Shown one piece after another: positions 8,968 through 19,318 of a DNA stretch of 64,000 nt. Numbering within the stretch: the stretch's first letter is position 1; each line of letters begins with the position of its first letter. A model generated the notes under the pieces. The model was given only the letters and a program-made list of their open reading frames with translations, was not told where the DNA came from and made no database searches. Both the position numbers and the translations under genes were made by a program. This stretch comes from Stutzerimonas stutzeri KOS6 (GTDB taxonomy: Bacteria > Pseudomonadota > Gammaproteobacteria > Pseudomonadales > Pseudomonadaceae), in contig NZ_KK020676.1 of the NCBI RefSeq assembly GCF_000307775.2, forward strand, positions 2,645,950-2,709,949, given 5' to 3'.

Positions 8968-11496
8968 TCACTTACCGGCTGGCGTCAGCAGCAGACGCTT
9001 GTCGCCATAGATCTTGGCGAGATTCTCCGCCTTGAACGGGAAGCTCATGTACTGCGCCTGCATCCAGGCGTCGATGCCATCTGCGTAGTGTGGGCTGGCA
9101 GGATTGCCAGACTGGCCCGAACTGTTGAGGCCGATCATGGGCTCGTCACGATTGAAGTCGACGACGAGGCGCATCGCCGGGATCAACCAGGTATCGAAGT
9201 CCGCCCCCATACTGTAGGCCGAAGCGTTCAACGTGCTGTGATCGCCGCCCAGGGCGTAGGGGCCGCGATCGAGGTAGCCGCCCAGGGCGTTGATCTTGCT
9301 TCGCTGGCCTGCCGGCATGTGCGGCGCCAGTTGCGTCGCGCCAGAGGTCCAGCTGGCGGTGTGCAGCCTGCCCCACTGCCAAGCACTGCGCTCGCTGCCC
9401 AGGCGGCTTTCCAGCAGTTCCACGGCAGCCGCGAGGCTGCGCGCCAGGATTGCCGGCTTGTCTTCGATCTGCGCGGTGCGCTGGTCGTTCCAGAACGGGC
9501 TGTCTTCGCGGCCGAGCAGATGGTCGGCCTGGGCCGAGTAGGAGGTATTGGCGGCCTGTACCAGGGCACGCCAGGCCGGAGCGTCCTGCGGACCTAACTC
9601 GTCGAGGAAGATTTGCCGCGCGCTTTCATGCAGGAAGGCGCCATACAGCGCGGCATCGGCCGAATCCGCAGCCAGCTTGCCGTCGAACGCCAGCAGTCGA
9701 TCCAGCGCCTCTCGCGCCTTGCCGCGCCCCTCAGCCGGCAAGGCATCGATCGCCTGACGCAGCGGGCCGGCCATGCCCGGCGCTTCGAGCATCGCCCTCA
9801 GCTTGGCGGCGAACGGTGTCACCTGGTCATATTGCATGGCGATGGTGCTGCGCGTGTCGTGCTGGCCCCGTCCGGCCAGTTCAGACAGGCGCTCGTAGCG
9901 CTCAGGGCCATACCAGGAACTGGACAGCTGCATCCCGTAGCCACGCGGCACGCTGCGCTGGTTGGCGGTGCCGAGCCAGCCCTGCACAGGGTCCTGGTCA
10001 TAGGGGTGCAGCATCGGGTCGGCGAAGCCATCCCAGTCATAACGGTTATCCCAGCCGGGCGATGGCACCAGGCCCAGCCCTTCGCGGCGATTGGGGAAGC
10101 GACCGGTGACCTGCCAGCCGATGCTCTGTCGGTCGGCGAACACCAGGTTCAGCGCGGTCGCGCGAATTTCGCGGGTCGCCTCGAAAGCCTGGTCCACCGA
10201 CTGCGCGCGGGACAGATCGAAGAACGCGTCCAGCGTACGATCGGCCTCCCGCTGCGTGGTCTTGAGCGCAAGGCCGTAACCGCTGCTCAACTGCAATGGC
10301 TGCAAGGGCACCTTGCGCTCGCCCAGCGCGGTATTCAGCAACGGGCCGTTGCGGGTTTCGTAGATGGTTTCGCGGATCGGCCGCTCGCCTTTGACGAAAT
10401 AGGTTTCGTGCCGCTCGCGGGCCGGCAGCCATTTGCCGTCGGCCAGGTACATCAGCCGTGTGCCTTCACGGCGCACCTGCTCGAGATAGAGATCCTGGTT
10501 GTCGCCCATGACCATGGTCATGCCCCAGCCGAGCTTGCCATTGAAGCCCGCCACCACCGCGGGCACCCCGGCGATGGTGACGCCGGCAGCCTGGAATTTC
10601 GGCGCGCGTATCTGCACGAAATTCCAGAACGAGGGCATCGACAGCGGCAGATGCGTATCGTTGGCCAGAATCGGCTTGCCGTTGCGACTGTTGCTGCCGG
10701 CGATGGCCCAGTTGTTCGAGGCAGCCATGCCGGTCGGCCCCAACGCCGCCAGTTGCCGTGCGGCCTGTTCGAGCGCGACCAACCCAGGCAGCGAGCCAGC
10801 CAGCGCCAGCCCCTTGAGCTTGTCGGCCTCATCGAACGGCAGCGCCTCGTCCGGGTAGATCGGCAGCAGCCAGGCCAGCTTGTCGCTGCCTATCTTCTGC
10901 GCCAACAGCAACGCCGCGACCTCTTCCTGCAGGTTCTGCGACAACCCGAAGTTGAGCAGGCAGAACACCAGCACCGAGTCTTCGGGCTTCCAGTAATCGG
11001 GCCTGTAGCCGGACTCGGCAAGATCCATCGGCAACCTGTCGCGATGGCGATACAGGTAGGCGTTCACGCCACGGGCGTATACCTCGAAGAATTTCTTCAT
11101 GCGCGGCGACGACTCGCGGTAGAGCAGTTCAGCACTCTGCCGCAGGTTGACGGCACGCATGAAGCGGTCGGTCTCCAGTACGCCGGGGCCAACCATTTCG
11201 GCCAGTCGACCCTGGGCCATCAGACGCAGGCTGACCATCTGGCTCAGGCGATCGGTTGCGTGCACATAACCCATCGCGAACAGCGCATCGTGAAACGTCG
11301 ACGTTTCGATCAGCGGCATGCCCAGCGAGTTGCGCCGGATGCTCGCACTGCCGGCCAGCCCGGTCAGCGGCTGGATGCCCTGCTCAGGTGGCAGGCTGGC
11401 GCTGTAGCGATTGTCGAGATAGGCCTGACAGCCGCCCAGGCCGAGCGTGACCCCCAGCGTCAGACGAACCAGGACGAACGGCAGACGCAGAGACAT
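8968..11496 (-). CDS. quiP: penicillin-amidase family acylase, QuiP-like (acyl-homoserine-lactone acylase)
   Basis: An 842-residue N-terminal-nucleophile hydrolase. Residues 1-23 form a lipoprotein-like signal (LGLGGC, C23), so it should be periplasmic. The alpha-chain motif [20 protein letters not shown] is followed by the autoprocessing site, where Ser260 of SNNWAIAG becomes the beta-chain N-terminal nucleophile. The C-terminal [17 protein letters not shown] is typical of QuiP. QuiP of P. aeruginosa removes the acyl chain from long-chain homoserine lactones; the natural substrate here is unproven. A much longer open frame extends upstream, but the ATG at 11496 has an AGGAG site and begins the signal peptide. 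Confidence 0.9.
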   Translation of the reverse strand: MSLRLPFVLVRLTLGVTLGLGGCQAYLDNRYSASLPPEQGIQPLTGLAGSASIRRNSLGMPLIETSTFHDALFAMGYVHATDRLSQMVSLRLMAQGRLAEMVGPGVLETDRFMRAVNLRQSAELLYRESSPRMKKFFEVYARGVNAYLYRHRDRLPMDLAESGYRPDYWKPEDSVLVFCLLNFGLSQNLQEEVAALLLAQKIGSDKLAWLLPIYPDEALPFDEADKLKGLALAGSLPGLVALEQAARQLAALGPTGMAASNNWAIAGSNSRNGKPILANDTHLPLSMPSFWNFVQIRAPKFQAAGVTIAGVPAVVAGFNGKLGWGMTMVMGDNQDLYLEQVRREGTRLMYLADGKWLPARERHETYFVKGERPIRETIYETRNGPLLNTALGERKVPLQPLQLSSGYGLALKTTQREADRTLDAFFDLSRAQSVDQAFEATREIRATALNLVFADRQSIGWQVTGRFPNRREGLGLVPSPGWDNRYDWDGFADPMLHPYDQDPVQGWLGTANQRSVPRGYGMQLSSSWYGPERYERLSELAGRGQHDTRSTIAMQYDQVTPFAAKLRAMLEAPGMAGPLRQAIDALPAEGRGKAREALDRLLAFDGKLAADSADAALYGAFLHESARQIFLDELGPQDAPAWRALVQAANTSYSAQADHLLGREDSPFWNDQRTAQIEDKPAILARSLAAAVELLESRLGSERSAWQWGRLHTASWTSGATQLAPHMPAGQRSKINALGGYLDRGPYALGGDHSTLNASAYSMGADFDTWLIPAMRLVVDFNRDEPMIGLNSSGQSGNPASPHYADGIDAWMQAQYMSFPFKAENLAKIYGDKRLLLTPAGK

Positions 11497-11567
11497 CGGA
11501 GACTCCTGTGCGAGCTTGGCAGGAAACAGTGCTAACAGATTAGAGAATGCGCGCCGGAGAAGATCGA

Positions 11568-12029
11568 TCAGGCCGCGTCGCGGGATTTTGGCAGAGCCTC
11601 GTCGAGCAGCCAACGGGCAGAGCGCCGTGCCTCGGCCTTGTGCTGCAGCTCCAGCGCGCTGAAATGCGCCTCGTGACGGCGACGCTCGCTCTTGTCCAGA
11701 GCCTTCCAGGCGGCATGGGTAGGTACCTGCTCGGTCGCCTCGAACAGCTGCTGGAAAACCTGGCAACGCGGATGCTGGCCCAAGGAGGCGTCGTAATTGT
11801 CGAGCAACACCTTGATGCGGATGGCACCTTCGATGAGAGGCAACTGCTCGTCCAGCAGGCAACTGGCAAGAATTCGCAGATCCTCTGCCAGTGCCGTCTG
11901 CTGCTGCGCGCGCGCCTCGGCCTGCAAGCGCTCATTGCGCCAGACACGACGCCAGAGATACAGCGCATATGCGCCCAACGCCGCGATCAGCAGCGCCGCG
12001 ATGACGAGCAGGCTCAGCGAAAGACTCAT
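11568..12029 (-). CDS. DUF2489-family membrane-anchored protein
   Basis: A 153-residue protein with one N-terminal membrane helix (residues 4-23), then a charged helical cytoplasmic domain ([29 protein letters not shown] and so on). It matches the small DUF2489 family found in Pseudomonas and relatives; its role is unknown. The ATG at 12029 begins the membrane helix and is preferred over an upstream in-frame ATG at 12104 that overlaps the SEC-C gene. It lies 7 bases after that gene on the same strand and is probably in one operon with it. Confidence 0.72.
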   Translation of the reverse strand: MSLSLSLLVIAALLIAALGAYALYLWRRVWRNERLQAEARAQQQTALAEDLRILASCLLDEQLPLIEGAIRIKVLLDNYDASLGQHPRCQVFQQLFEATEQVPTHAAWKALDKSERRRHEAHFSALELQHKAEARRSARWLLDEALPKSRDAA

Positions 12030-12036
12030 GAGCGTT

Positions 12037-12225
12037 TCAGGCGCCGTGGCATTTCTTGTACTTCTTCTGGCTGCCACAAGGGCACGGATCATTGCGGCCG
12101 ACATCCTTCAGCGGATTGCGCACCGGCTCGTGATTGTGATTGCAGTGCGGCCCATGGACGTGGTGATGGTCATGCTCGTGACCGTGATCGCAGTCGGGAC
12201 CATGCACATGGGGTTCGTGATTCAT
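12037..12225 (-). CDS. small His-rich protein with SEC-C metal-binding motif
   Basis: A 62-residue protein. The first half is packed with His, Asp and Glu ([21 protein letters not shown]), suited to binding Zn, Ni or Co. The C-terminus is a SEC-C motif, [18 protein letters not shown], the Cys3His zinc knuckle also found at the end of SecA. It may be a metal store or adaptor; the exact role is unknown. It lies 7 bases after the LEA14-like lipoprotein gene and 7 bases before the DUF2489 gene, so the three form a compact minus-strand operon. Confidence 0.82.
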   Translation of the reverse strand: MNHEPHVHGPDCDHGHEHDHHHVHGPHCNHNHEPVRNPLKDVGRNDPCPCGSQKKYKKCHGA

Positions 12226-12232
12226 CTGGTTA

Positions 12233-12730
12233 CTACTCCGGAATAAAGTTGCCGGGGATTATCTCGCCAGCGGTGGAAATGTGCACGCGCCGCCCGGCCA
12301 TCAGGCCGGTCTTGAGCTCGCCAACCAGCCGGTAGCTGATCGGACGATCAGGCTTTTCCAGCAGCCGCACGATGTACTTCATATGGCGCCAGAGATTGGT
12401 GTGCACCGGAACCTCGTAATACTCGAAGCTGTTGGCAGGTACGGTCAGCCAGCCGTTGGACTCGCCACTGGCCAGCTCTATGTCGTTGAGATGAACGTTG
12501 TAGACCAGTCCACGTACCGGCAAGCTGTGATCGTTGGGGTTGTCGATACGAAAGCGCAGCATGAACTGCTGTTCCAGCAAGCGCGCCTTGATGATATCGA
12601 CCCTGGCGAGTTCGACGCCTGGATCTTTGAAATCCCCCGAGAACCAGGTCGAGCAACCAGCCATGGCACCAAGCAGACTCAGCATCACGACGGTTCTAAG
12701 AATTCTTGTTGTGTGTGCCTGGCAAAACAT
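12233..12730 (-). CDS. LEA14-like (LEA type 2) lipoprotein
   Basis: A 165-residue protein with a lipoprotein signal ending in LLGAMAGC, followed by an immunoglobulin-like WHy/LEA14 domain ([40 protein letters not shown]). Such proteins are anchored in an envelope membrane; some are linked to stress tolerance, but no biochemical role is firm. The ATG at 12730 has a GGAG site 8 bases upstream and is preferred over a frame start at 12781. It heads the three-gene minus-strand operon. Confidence 0.82.
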   Translation of the reverse strand: MFCQAHTTRILRTVVMLSLLGAMAGCSTWFSGDFKDPGVELARVDIIKARLLEQQFMLRFRIDNPNDHSLPVRGLVYNVHLNDIELASGESNGWLTVPANSFEYYEVPVHTNLWRHMKYIVRLLEKPDRPISYRLVGELKTGLMAGRRVHISTAGEIIPGNFIPE

Positions 12731-12879
12731 TCCGGTACTCCATAGGACAGCCAAGTGTAACAAGCAGCATGGCCGCCGCAATGGGGGGCAAGCGCAAAAA
12801 TAGCAGTCTCAGGTGGCAATATGACAACATCGTTGCAGCCAGGCCCTCCACAGCCACTGTCGCCACGCTGAACGAACAA

Positions 12880-14638
<1,759 letters not shown>

Positions 14639-14652
14639 ATGCAGACGTATTC

Positions 14653-15177
14653 CTATTCGAGTTCGGCGGCAGCCCAGCCTGGACAGGACGCCTCATCGAT
14701 GCACACCACACAGCGGGGCGGCACCTGTGGAAAGAGCTTGAGCAGATCTGCATTGCGCATGCGGATACAGCCATGGGAAAGCGGTACGCCCATGGGCTCG
14801 CAATCGGGCGTGCCATGGATGTAGATATAGCGACGGAAGGTATCGACCGACCCCATGCGATTGACGCCCGGCTCGCATCCACTGAGCCAGAGAATACGGC
14901 TCAGAATCCAGTCTCGGCCGGGACAATGCTCGTGAAGCTCTGCAGACCAGACCTCACCGCTCCAGCGCCGACCGCGCAACACAGCGCCCTCAGGCAGGCC
15001 GTCACCGATGCGTGCACGCACCTGATGCAGGCCGCGCGGGGTGCAACCGGAGCCATTCAGCTCGCCGACGCCATTGCGCGCGGTGGACACAGGCAAGCGC
15101 AAACGCAGCAGCCCATCGGTAAAACCGTAGAGCTGCTGATCGGCGATGGAAACATGCAGAAAATCGAGAATAGCCAT
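14653..15177 (-). CDS. L,D-transpeptidase (YkuD) domain protein
   Basis: A 174-residue protein built almost wholly of a YkuD domain. The catalytic signature is complete: H121 in HGTPD, then SHGCIRM with catalytic C137. Such enzymes make 3-3 peptidoglycan cross-links or attach proteins. Here no signal peptide or membrane helix is visible at the N-terminus (MAILDFLHVSIADQQLYGF), so export or a cytoplasmic substrate must be explained. It is 14 bases upstream of nagZ, which links it to cell-wall recycling. The start has only a weak ribosome site, but the next upstream in-frame ATG is not better. Confidence 0.85.
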   Translation of the reverse strand: MAILDFLHVSIADQQLYGFTDGLLRLRLPVSTARNGVGELNGSGCTPRGLHQVRARIGDGLPEGAVLRGRRWSGEVWSAELHEHCPGRDWILSRILWLSGCEPGVNRMGSVDTFRRYIYIHGTPDCEPMGVPLSHGCIRMRNADLLKLFPQVPPRCVVCIDEASCPGWAAAELE

Positions 15178-15216
15178 GGGCCGCTAGCTTAGCCGATCCC
15201 CCAGCGGGCTTGCAGC

Positions 15217-15924
15217 TCAAGCCTTCGCCTGAACGACCGCCGCACTGCGTCGCGCGATGGGCTGCGCTTTGACCAGGCTCGCATCATCGACGCCACTGTC
15301 GGCGCGCATGCCGGCCGCGAGAAACGGCACCATCATGCGCATCACCTGCTCGATGGACGTCCTGACACCAAAATCGTTTTCGGAGATCGCACGCAGCGCC
15401 TTGATGCCCGACATGCTGAACGCTGCCGCGCCGAGCATGAAGTGCACGCGCCAGAACAGCTCGATTGGCGGAATAGCCGGCGCAGCATCGTGGACCTTGA
15501 GCATGTAGCGGCGAAATACCTTGCCGTACATGTCTTCAAGGTAACGCCGCAAGTGCCCCTGACTCTGGCTGAACGACAGACCCAGCAGACGCATGAAGAT
15601 GGACAGGTCGTCCCCGCTGCGCGGCTTGACCGCCAGGGCCTGCTCGACAAGTATCTCCAGCAGCTCTTCAAGTGTGTCCTGCTTGTCGGCCAGGGACTCG
15701 CGACGATCCAGTTCACGTTCCAGGCTCGCACAGAAAGGACCCAGAAAGCGCGAAAACACCGCCTGGATCAGGGCTTTCTTCGAGCCGAAGTGGTAGTTCA
15801 CCGCCGCCAGGTTCACCCCGGCCTTGCTGGTGATCAGACGAAGCGAGGTTTCAGCGAAGCCTTTTTCCGCGAACAGCTGTTCCGCTGCATCAAGAATGCG
15901 CTCAACTGTTTCCGACTGCGCCAT
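15217..15924 (-). CDS. psrA: TetR-family fatty-acid-responsive regulator PsrA
   Basis: A 235-residue TetR regulator. The N-terminal helix-turn-helix (SLRLITSKAGVNLAAVNYHFGSKKALIQAVFSRFL) and the ligand domain agree closely with Pseudomonas PsrA, which senses long-chain fatty acids, represses itself and the fadBA beta-oxidation operon, and activates rpoS. An ATG at 15942 gives six extra residues, but 15924 has GGAGG at the right distance and the usual MAQSETVERIL start. Two PsrA-type palindromes lie immediately upstream. fadBA itself is in this window at 22.6-25.9 kb. Confidence 0.96.
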   Translation of the reverse strand: MAQSETVERILDAAEQLFAEKGFAETSLRLITSKAGVNLAAVNYHFGSKKALIQAVFSRFLGPFCASLERELDRRESLADKQDTLEELLEILVEQALAVKPRSGDDLSIFMRLLGLSFSQSQGHLRRYLEDMYGKVFRRYMLKVHDAAPAIPPIELFWRVHFMLGAAAFSMSGIKALRAISENDFGVRTSIEQVMRMMVPFLAAGMRADSGVDDASLVKAQPIARRSAAVVQAKA

Positions 15925-15939
15925 GCCCCCTCCGAAAGA

Positions 15940-15966
15940 CAAACAACTGTTTGAAACTTACGTTTC
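15940..15966. promoter_or_regulatory. two tandem PsrA operators
   Basis: CAAACAACTGTTTG (15940-15953) and GAAACTTACGTTTC (15953-15966) both fit the known PsrA box, (G/C)AAAC-N2-4-GTTT(G/C), with perfect half-sites. They share base 15953, so their centres are 13 bases apart. They lie 16 bases before the psrA start, as expected for autorepression. Confidence 0.85.
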
Positions 15967-16063
15967 ACCGACCGGCAAGTCAACCACGAAACGTCCTGCG
16001 GCACTAGCGTCAATGTCGCAGTCGCGGTAGCCAACAAGTGAAACGAGGCAGTTCACCCTGAAA

Positions 16064-16077
16064 GAAACATTCGTTGC
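16064..16077. promoter_or_regulatory. possible degenerate PsrA half-site pair upstream of lexA
   Basis: GAAACATTCGTTGC matches the PsrA palindrome except one base in the right half-site. It lies 14 bases before the first SOS box of lexA. It could be chance. Confidence 0.3.
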
Positions 16078-16090
16078 CAAGGCCCGATCA

Positions 16091-16125
16091 CTGTATATAA
16101 TCCCAGTCACTGTATATAAGAACAG
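16091..16125 (+). promoter_or_regulatory. two LexA (SOS) boxes of the lexA-sulA operon
   Basis: CTGTATATAATCCCAG (16091-16106) and CTGTATATAAGAACAG (16110-16125) both have the CTG-N10-CAG layout with an AT-rich centre. They lie 8 bases before the lexA start and should give strong autoregulation. TATAAT within the first box (16094-16099) is a likely promoter -10. Confidence 0.95.
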
Positions 16126-16133
16126 AGACCGCC

Positions 16134-16739
16134 ATGATCAAGCTGACGCCTCGCCAGACGGAAATCCTCGCGTTCATCAAGCGCTGCTTGGAAGACAACG
16201 GTTACCCACCAACCCGGGCGGAAATTGCGCAGGAGCTGGGCTTCAAATCGCCCAACGCTGCCGAGGAACACCTCAAGGCGCTCGCCCGCAAAGGCGCCAT
16301 CGAGATGACGCCCGGCGCGTCCCGCGGGATACGCATCCCGGATTTCGAGCCTGCAGCCGAGAACGGCCTGCCGGTCATTGGCCGGGTGGCTGCCGGCGCC
16401 CCGATTCTGGCGCAGCAACACATTGAGGAATCCTGCCAGATCAGCCCTGGCTTTTTCCATCCGCGCGCGGACTATCTTCTACGCGTACACGGCATGAGCA
16501 TGAAGGACGTCGGCATCTTCGACGGCGACCTGCTGGCCGTGCACACCACTCGCGAGGCGCGCAATGGCCAGATCGTGGTCGCCCGCGTCGGCGACGAGGT
16601 GACAGTGAAGCGCTTCAAGCGGGACGGCAAGAAGGTCTGGTTGCTGGCGGAAAACCCCGAGTTTTCGCCGATCGAGGTAGACCTCGAGCATCAGGAACTG
16701 GTGATAGAAGGCTTGAGTGTCGGCGTCATACGTCGCTAA
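16134..16739 (+). CDS. lexA: SOS repressor LexA
   Basis: A 201-residue repressor of the DNA-damage response. A winged-helix DNA-binding domain (residues 1-70, [26 protein letters not shown]) is followed by an S24 autoprotease domain. The cleavage site is A87-G88 in RVAAGAP, and the catalytic pair is S122 (GMSMKD) and K159 (TVKRF). RecA filaments trigger self-cleavage. Two operators overlap its promoter. sulA follows after 21 bases with no operator of its own, so the two form one SOS operon. Confidence 0.98.
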   Translation: MIKLTPRQTEILAFIKRCLEDNGYPPTRAEIAQELGFKSPNAAEEHLKALARKGAIEMTPGASRGIRIPDFEPAAENGLPVIGRVAAGAPILAQQHIEESCQISPGFFHPRADYLLRVHGMSMKDVGIFDGDLLAVHTTREARNGQIVVARVGDEVTVKRFKRDGKKVWLLAENPEFSPIEVDLEHQELVIEGLSVGVIRR

Positions 16740-16760
16740 TACGTCGCTTAGGAGAGGTTC

Positions 16761-17237
16761 ATGCAGTCCCAGACCAGCACTTCCCGACCCCAACTCTCGC
16801 TATTCGACGGTGTCATTGCACAAAGCCTGGCACCGTTCGGCAGCCTGAAACCACGCGCAAGACCCGAACAGGAAAAGGAATACCTGAGCGAGTTGAGCCT
16901 GAGCGGCAGCAGCCAGCATTGCCACCTGCTGCTAGCGCCCATCCTGCGTGAACTGGGTGACGCTGCCGACAGCCGCTGGCTGACACTGATCGCCCCTCCC
17001 GCTTTCCTTTCGCAGGGCTGGCTGCGCAAGTGCGGCCTGAATCGCGAACGCATCATTCTGCTGCAACCGCGCGACTCCAGCGGAGCCCTGGATTTGGCCT
17101 GCAAGGCGCTGGCCTCGGGCTGCAGCCACACCGTTGTCAGCTGGCTCGGCCAACTTGACGAACCAACGCGCAGCAAGCTGTATGCAGCGTCCAGCCTGGG
17201 CGACGCTCAGAGCCTGAATATTCGTCTGGGTTGTTGA
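16761..17237 (+). CDS. sulA: SOS cell-division inhibitor SulA
   Basis: A 158-residue protein whose core HCHLLLAPILRELGDAADSRWLTLIAPPAFLSQGWLRKCGLNRERIILL matches the SulA family. SulA binds FtsZ and blocks septation while DNA damage is repaired. It follows lexA directly with a GGAGAGG-like ribosome site (TTAGGAGAGGTTC), so it is induced with the repressor. Length agrees with Pseudomonas SulA. Confidence 0.94.
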   Translation: MQSQTSTSRPQLSLFDGVIAQSLAPFGSLKPRARPEQEKEYLSELSLSGSSQHCHLLLAPILRELGDAADSRWLTLIAPPAFLSQGWLRKCGLNRERIILLQPRDSSGALDLACKALASGCSHTVVSWLGQLDEPTRSKLYAASSLGDAQSLNIRLGC

Positions 17238-17305
17238 GCGGCCAAGCACAGGGAACGTGCAGCCATCGTGAGTGTGGGAAACGATTGCGTGGAAACGCCA
17301 GACCC

Positions 17306-17542
17306 TCAGTGAAGAACACGAGGCCCCTCTTCCTCACGCTCGAAATCGCCCTCCGACATGCGCCCGGCCATCTGTACACCCAGATTGAACATCGCCTTGG
17401 CGATCTCGACATGCTGACCTTGCAGGAAAAGCTTGGCATCGTTGGAAAAATCCAGCGTCACCAGCACCTCTTCATCCTCGGCGCGACGAAGCACGATGCG
17501 CCCGTCAGGCAGTTCGACGATTTCCAGAAAAGACGTAGGCAT
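17306..17542 (-). CDS. conserved small protein of the lexA-topA region (PA3009-like)
   Basis: A 78-residue acidic protein (MPTSFLEIVELPDGRIVLRRAEDEEVLVTLDFS and so on). A short beta-rich N-terminus is followed by a helical stretch (KAMFNLGVQMAGRM). It corresponds by position and sequence memory to a conserved hypothetical gene between sulA and topA in Pseudomonas. The role is unknown. The ATG at 17542 has GGAG upstream; the longer frame start at 17641 is not supported. Confidence 0.72.
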   Translation of the reverse strand: MPTSFLEIVELPDGRIVLRRAEDEEVLVTLDFSNDAKLFLQGQHVEIAKAMFNLGVQMAGRMSEGDFEREEEGPRVLH

Positions 17543-17650
17543 GGATCGGCTCCGCATGAAAGGCGGCCATTGTAACAGTCGACCGGCAACAGGACAGCCC
17601 TTGCCTACGCAAAGCGCCCCGCGCGCCTGGCCTGGGTGCACTCGCCGCCT

Positions 17651-17690
17651 TTGTGGGAGGCCCGACCTCGGGCGATGCGTTTGGGCCGGG
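17651..17690. repeat. REP-like extragenic palindrome
   Basis: The stretch starts TGTGGGAGGCCCGACC and contains the perfect short palindrome GCCCGACCTCGGGC (17660-17673), like many Pseudomonas REP elements. It lies in the 272-base gap between the small minus-strand gene and the EamA gene; nothing else was seen there except a ribosome site for the latter. Confidence 0.4.
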
Positions 17691-17814
17691 AGTGCGCATT
17701 CTCTGAAACGCGGCTAATGCCGTCCGTGCAAATAAAACGCTGCATAGATCGAGAATCGCAACGTAGCATGTGACAAAAAAGACGGGCGCAACGACATGCC
17801 CGACAAGGATCTGC

Positions 17815-18651
17815 ATGACGACTCGTACCCTGCTGCTCACCGCTCTGGCGATGCTGGCATTCGCCGGCAACTCGATACTGTGCCGCATCGCCTTGAGAGA
17901 CACCGCCATCGACCCCGCCAGCTTCACAGGACTGCGCATCGTCGCCGGGGCGCTGACGCTCGGAGTGATGCTGCGCCTCGGCAAATCCGGGCCGCTGAGT
18001 GGCGACTGGTTCAGTGCGTTCGCATTGTTCGTCTATGCGGCAGCCTTTTCCTTCGCCTATATCGGACTGGATGCCGGCGCAGGCGCCCTGCTGCTCTTCG
18101 GCGCCGTGCAATTGAGCATGCTCGCCTGGGGCCTGCTGCAGGGCGAGCGCTTCAGTGCCGGTCAGGTTGCCGGCTTATTACTCGCACTGAGCGGCCTGAT
18201 GATCCTGCTCCTGCCGGGAAGCACCGCGCCTGCGCTCGATAGCGCCATGCTGATGCTGCTGTCCGGCGTGGCCTGGGGCGTTTACTCGCTGCGCGGGAGA
18301 GGCACAGCCAACCCGCTCGCGTCGACCGCGGGCAACTTCATCAGGGCTGTTCCGTTCGCGGCACTGCTATGCCTGGTACTGCTGGGACAGCAGCAGTGGG
18401 ACAGGATGGGCGCCATCTATGCCATCCTGTCCGGCGCAGTGACCTCGGGCATCGGCTACGCCATCTGGTACGCCGCCATGCCTGGCCTGGCAGCCATACA
18501 GGCCGCCAGCGTGCAACTGAGCGTGCCGCTCCTGACCGCCACGGCTGGCGCCCTGCTGCTGGGCGAAGCAATGACGGCGACGCTGATGCTGTCCGGCGCG
18601 GCGATTCTGGGTGGTATCGCCCTGGTGCTGACCATCAGGCACCGCGGCTGA
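17815..18651 (+). CDS. EamA-family (DMT superfamily) inner-membrane transporter
   Basis: A 278-residue protein with ten predicted membrane helices in two EamA repeats (roughly residues 5-135 and 140-275), the layout of drug/metabolite exporters such as YdcZ/RhaT relatives. The substrate is unknown. The ATG at 17815 has AAGGA at 17804-17808 and starts the first helix (MTTRTLLLTALAMLAFAGNSILCRIAL); the frame start at 17770 is less likely. It runs against two conserved minus-strand genes that normally sit together near topA, which suggests it was inserted between them. Confidence 0.87.
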   Translation: MTTRTLLLTALAMLAFAGNSILCRIALRDTAIDPASFTGLRIVAGALTLGVMLRLGKSGPLSGDWFSAFALFVYAAAFSFAYIGLDAGAGALLLFGAVQLSMLAWGLLQGERFSAGQVAGLLLALSGLMILLLPGSTAPALDSAMLMLLSGVAWGVYSLRGRGTANPLASTAGNFIRAVPFAALLCLVLLGQQQWDRMGAIYAILSGAVTSGIGYAIWYAAMPGLAAIQAASVQLSVPLLTATAGALLLGEAMTATLMLSGAAILGGIALVLTIRHRG

Positions 18652-18663
18652 TACCCCGCCCCG

Positions 18664-19182
18664 TCACCACTCGGTGAGCGACTCGCGAAAGCGCAACGCC
18701 AAGCCCTTGAGATTCTGCCGCCAGGCCTCCAGCTCGGCACGCGCCAGCGGAGGCGTTTCATCTTCGATACTGACCGCCTCGATCAGCGGCTGGCGCGGGT
18801 CGGTCTTGACCTTCGCCGGGGCACGAGGCGGCATGAACAGCTGTGCGTAGGCGGCAAGCAACTGGCCGAGCCAGGTGTCTGGCTGCTCCGACAACTCCAG
18901 CAATTCGGCGAGCTCCGGACTCGGCGCTGCCTCAAGCACGCTACGTGTCAGAAAGGCCTCGACTACCGGCGCATCCGCACCTGGCGATCGGTAGTAACCG
19001 GCGATTTCATGGCAAAGTCCAAGCAAGGCGCCGTAGAGGTGGAACAGGCAAGCCTCGCGCTCAGCCTGGATCAAGCCCTGAGAACTCATCGAAACGGACT
19101 CTTCGGCCTTGCGCCAGCTGTCCAGTGACAAGCCGGCGAAGAAGATCTTCTGGTTGGTGCGCGTGTAGAGCTCGTGAGCCAT
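18664..19182 (-). CDS. conserved hypothetical protein (DUF6586-like, PA3010-like)
   Basis: A 172-residue soluble protein, mostly helical, starting MAHELYTRTNQKIFFAGLSLDSWRKAEE and ending WRQNLKGLALRFRESLTEW. It resembles the conserved protein found just downstream of topA in Pseudomonas. No catalytic motif is visible, and the function is unknown. Its 3' end converges on the EamA transporter gene with only 12 bases between stops. Confidence 0.72.
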   Translation of the reverse strand: MAHELYTRTNQKIFFAGLSLDSWRKAEESVSMSSQGLIQAEREACLFHLYGALLGLCHEIAGYYRSPGADAPVVEAFLTRSVLEAAPSPELAELLELSEQPDTWLGQLLAAYAQLFMPPRAPAKVKTDPRQPLIEAVSIEDETPPLARAELEAWRQNLKGLALRFRESLTEW

Positions 19183-19237
19183 GGCATGCTCTCCGAAAGA
19201 AGATGAACAGAGAATGAACCTTCACAGGTTGTCGCAC

Positions 19238-19268
19238 CGGATCGGCTGACGAAGCGCCAGCCGATCCG
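19238..19268. terminator. strong hairpin downstream of topA
   Basis: An 11-bp perfect stem, CGGATCGGCTG (19238-19248) and CAGCCGATCCG (19258-19268), with a 9-base loop, 50 bases past the topA stop. There is no T-tract on either strand, so it may be a 3'-end stabiliser or a weak terminator. Confidence 0.4.
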
Positions 19269-19318
19269 AAGAACGCGCTATGCCCGGCCGATCCGCTTGG
19301 CGGTCGACCGGAGCGAGA

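Noticed and set aside
8968..11862. A 964-residue form of the acylase starting at 11862
   Set aside because: The extra N-terminus covers the DUF2489 gene and precedes a clear lipoprotein signal; AGGAG supports the start at 11496.
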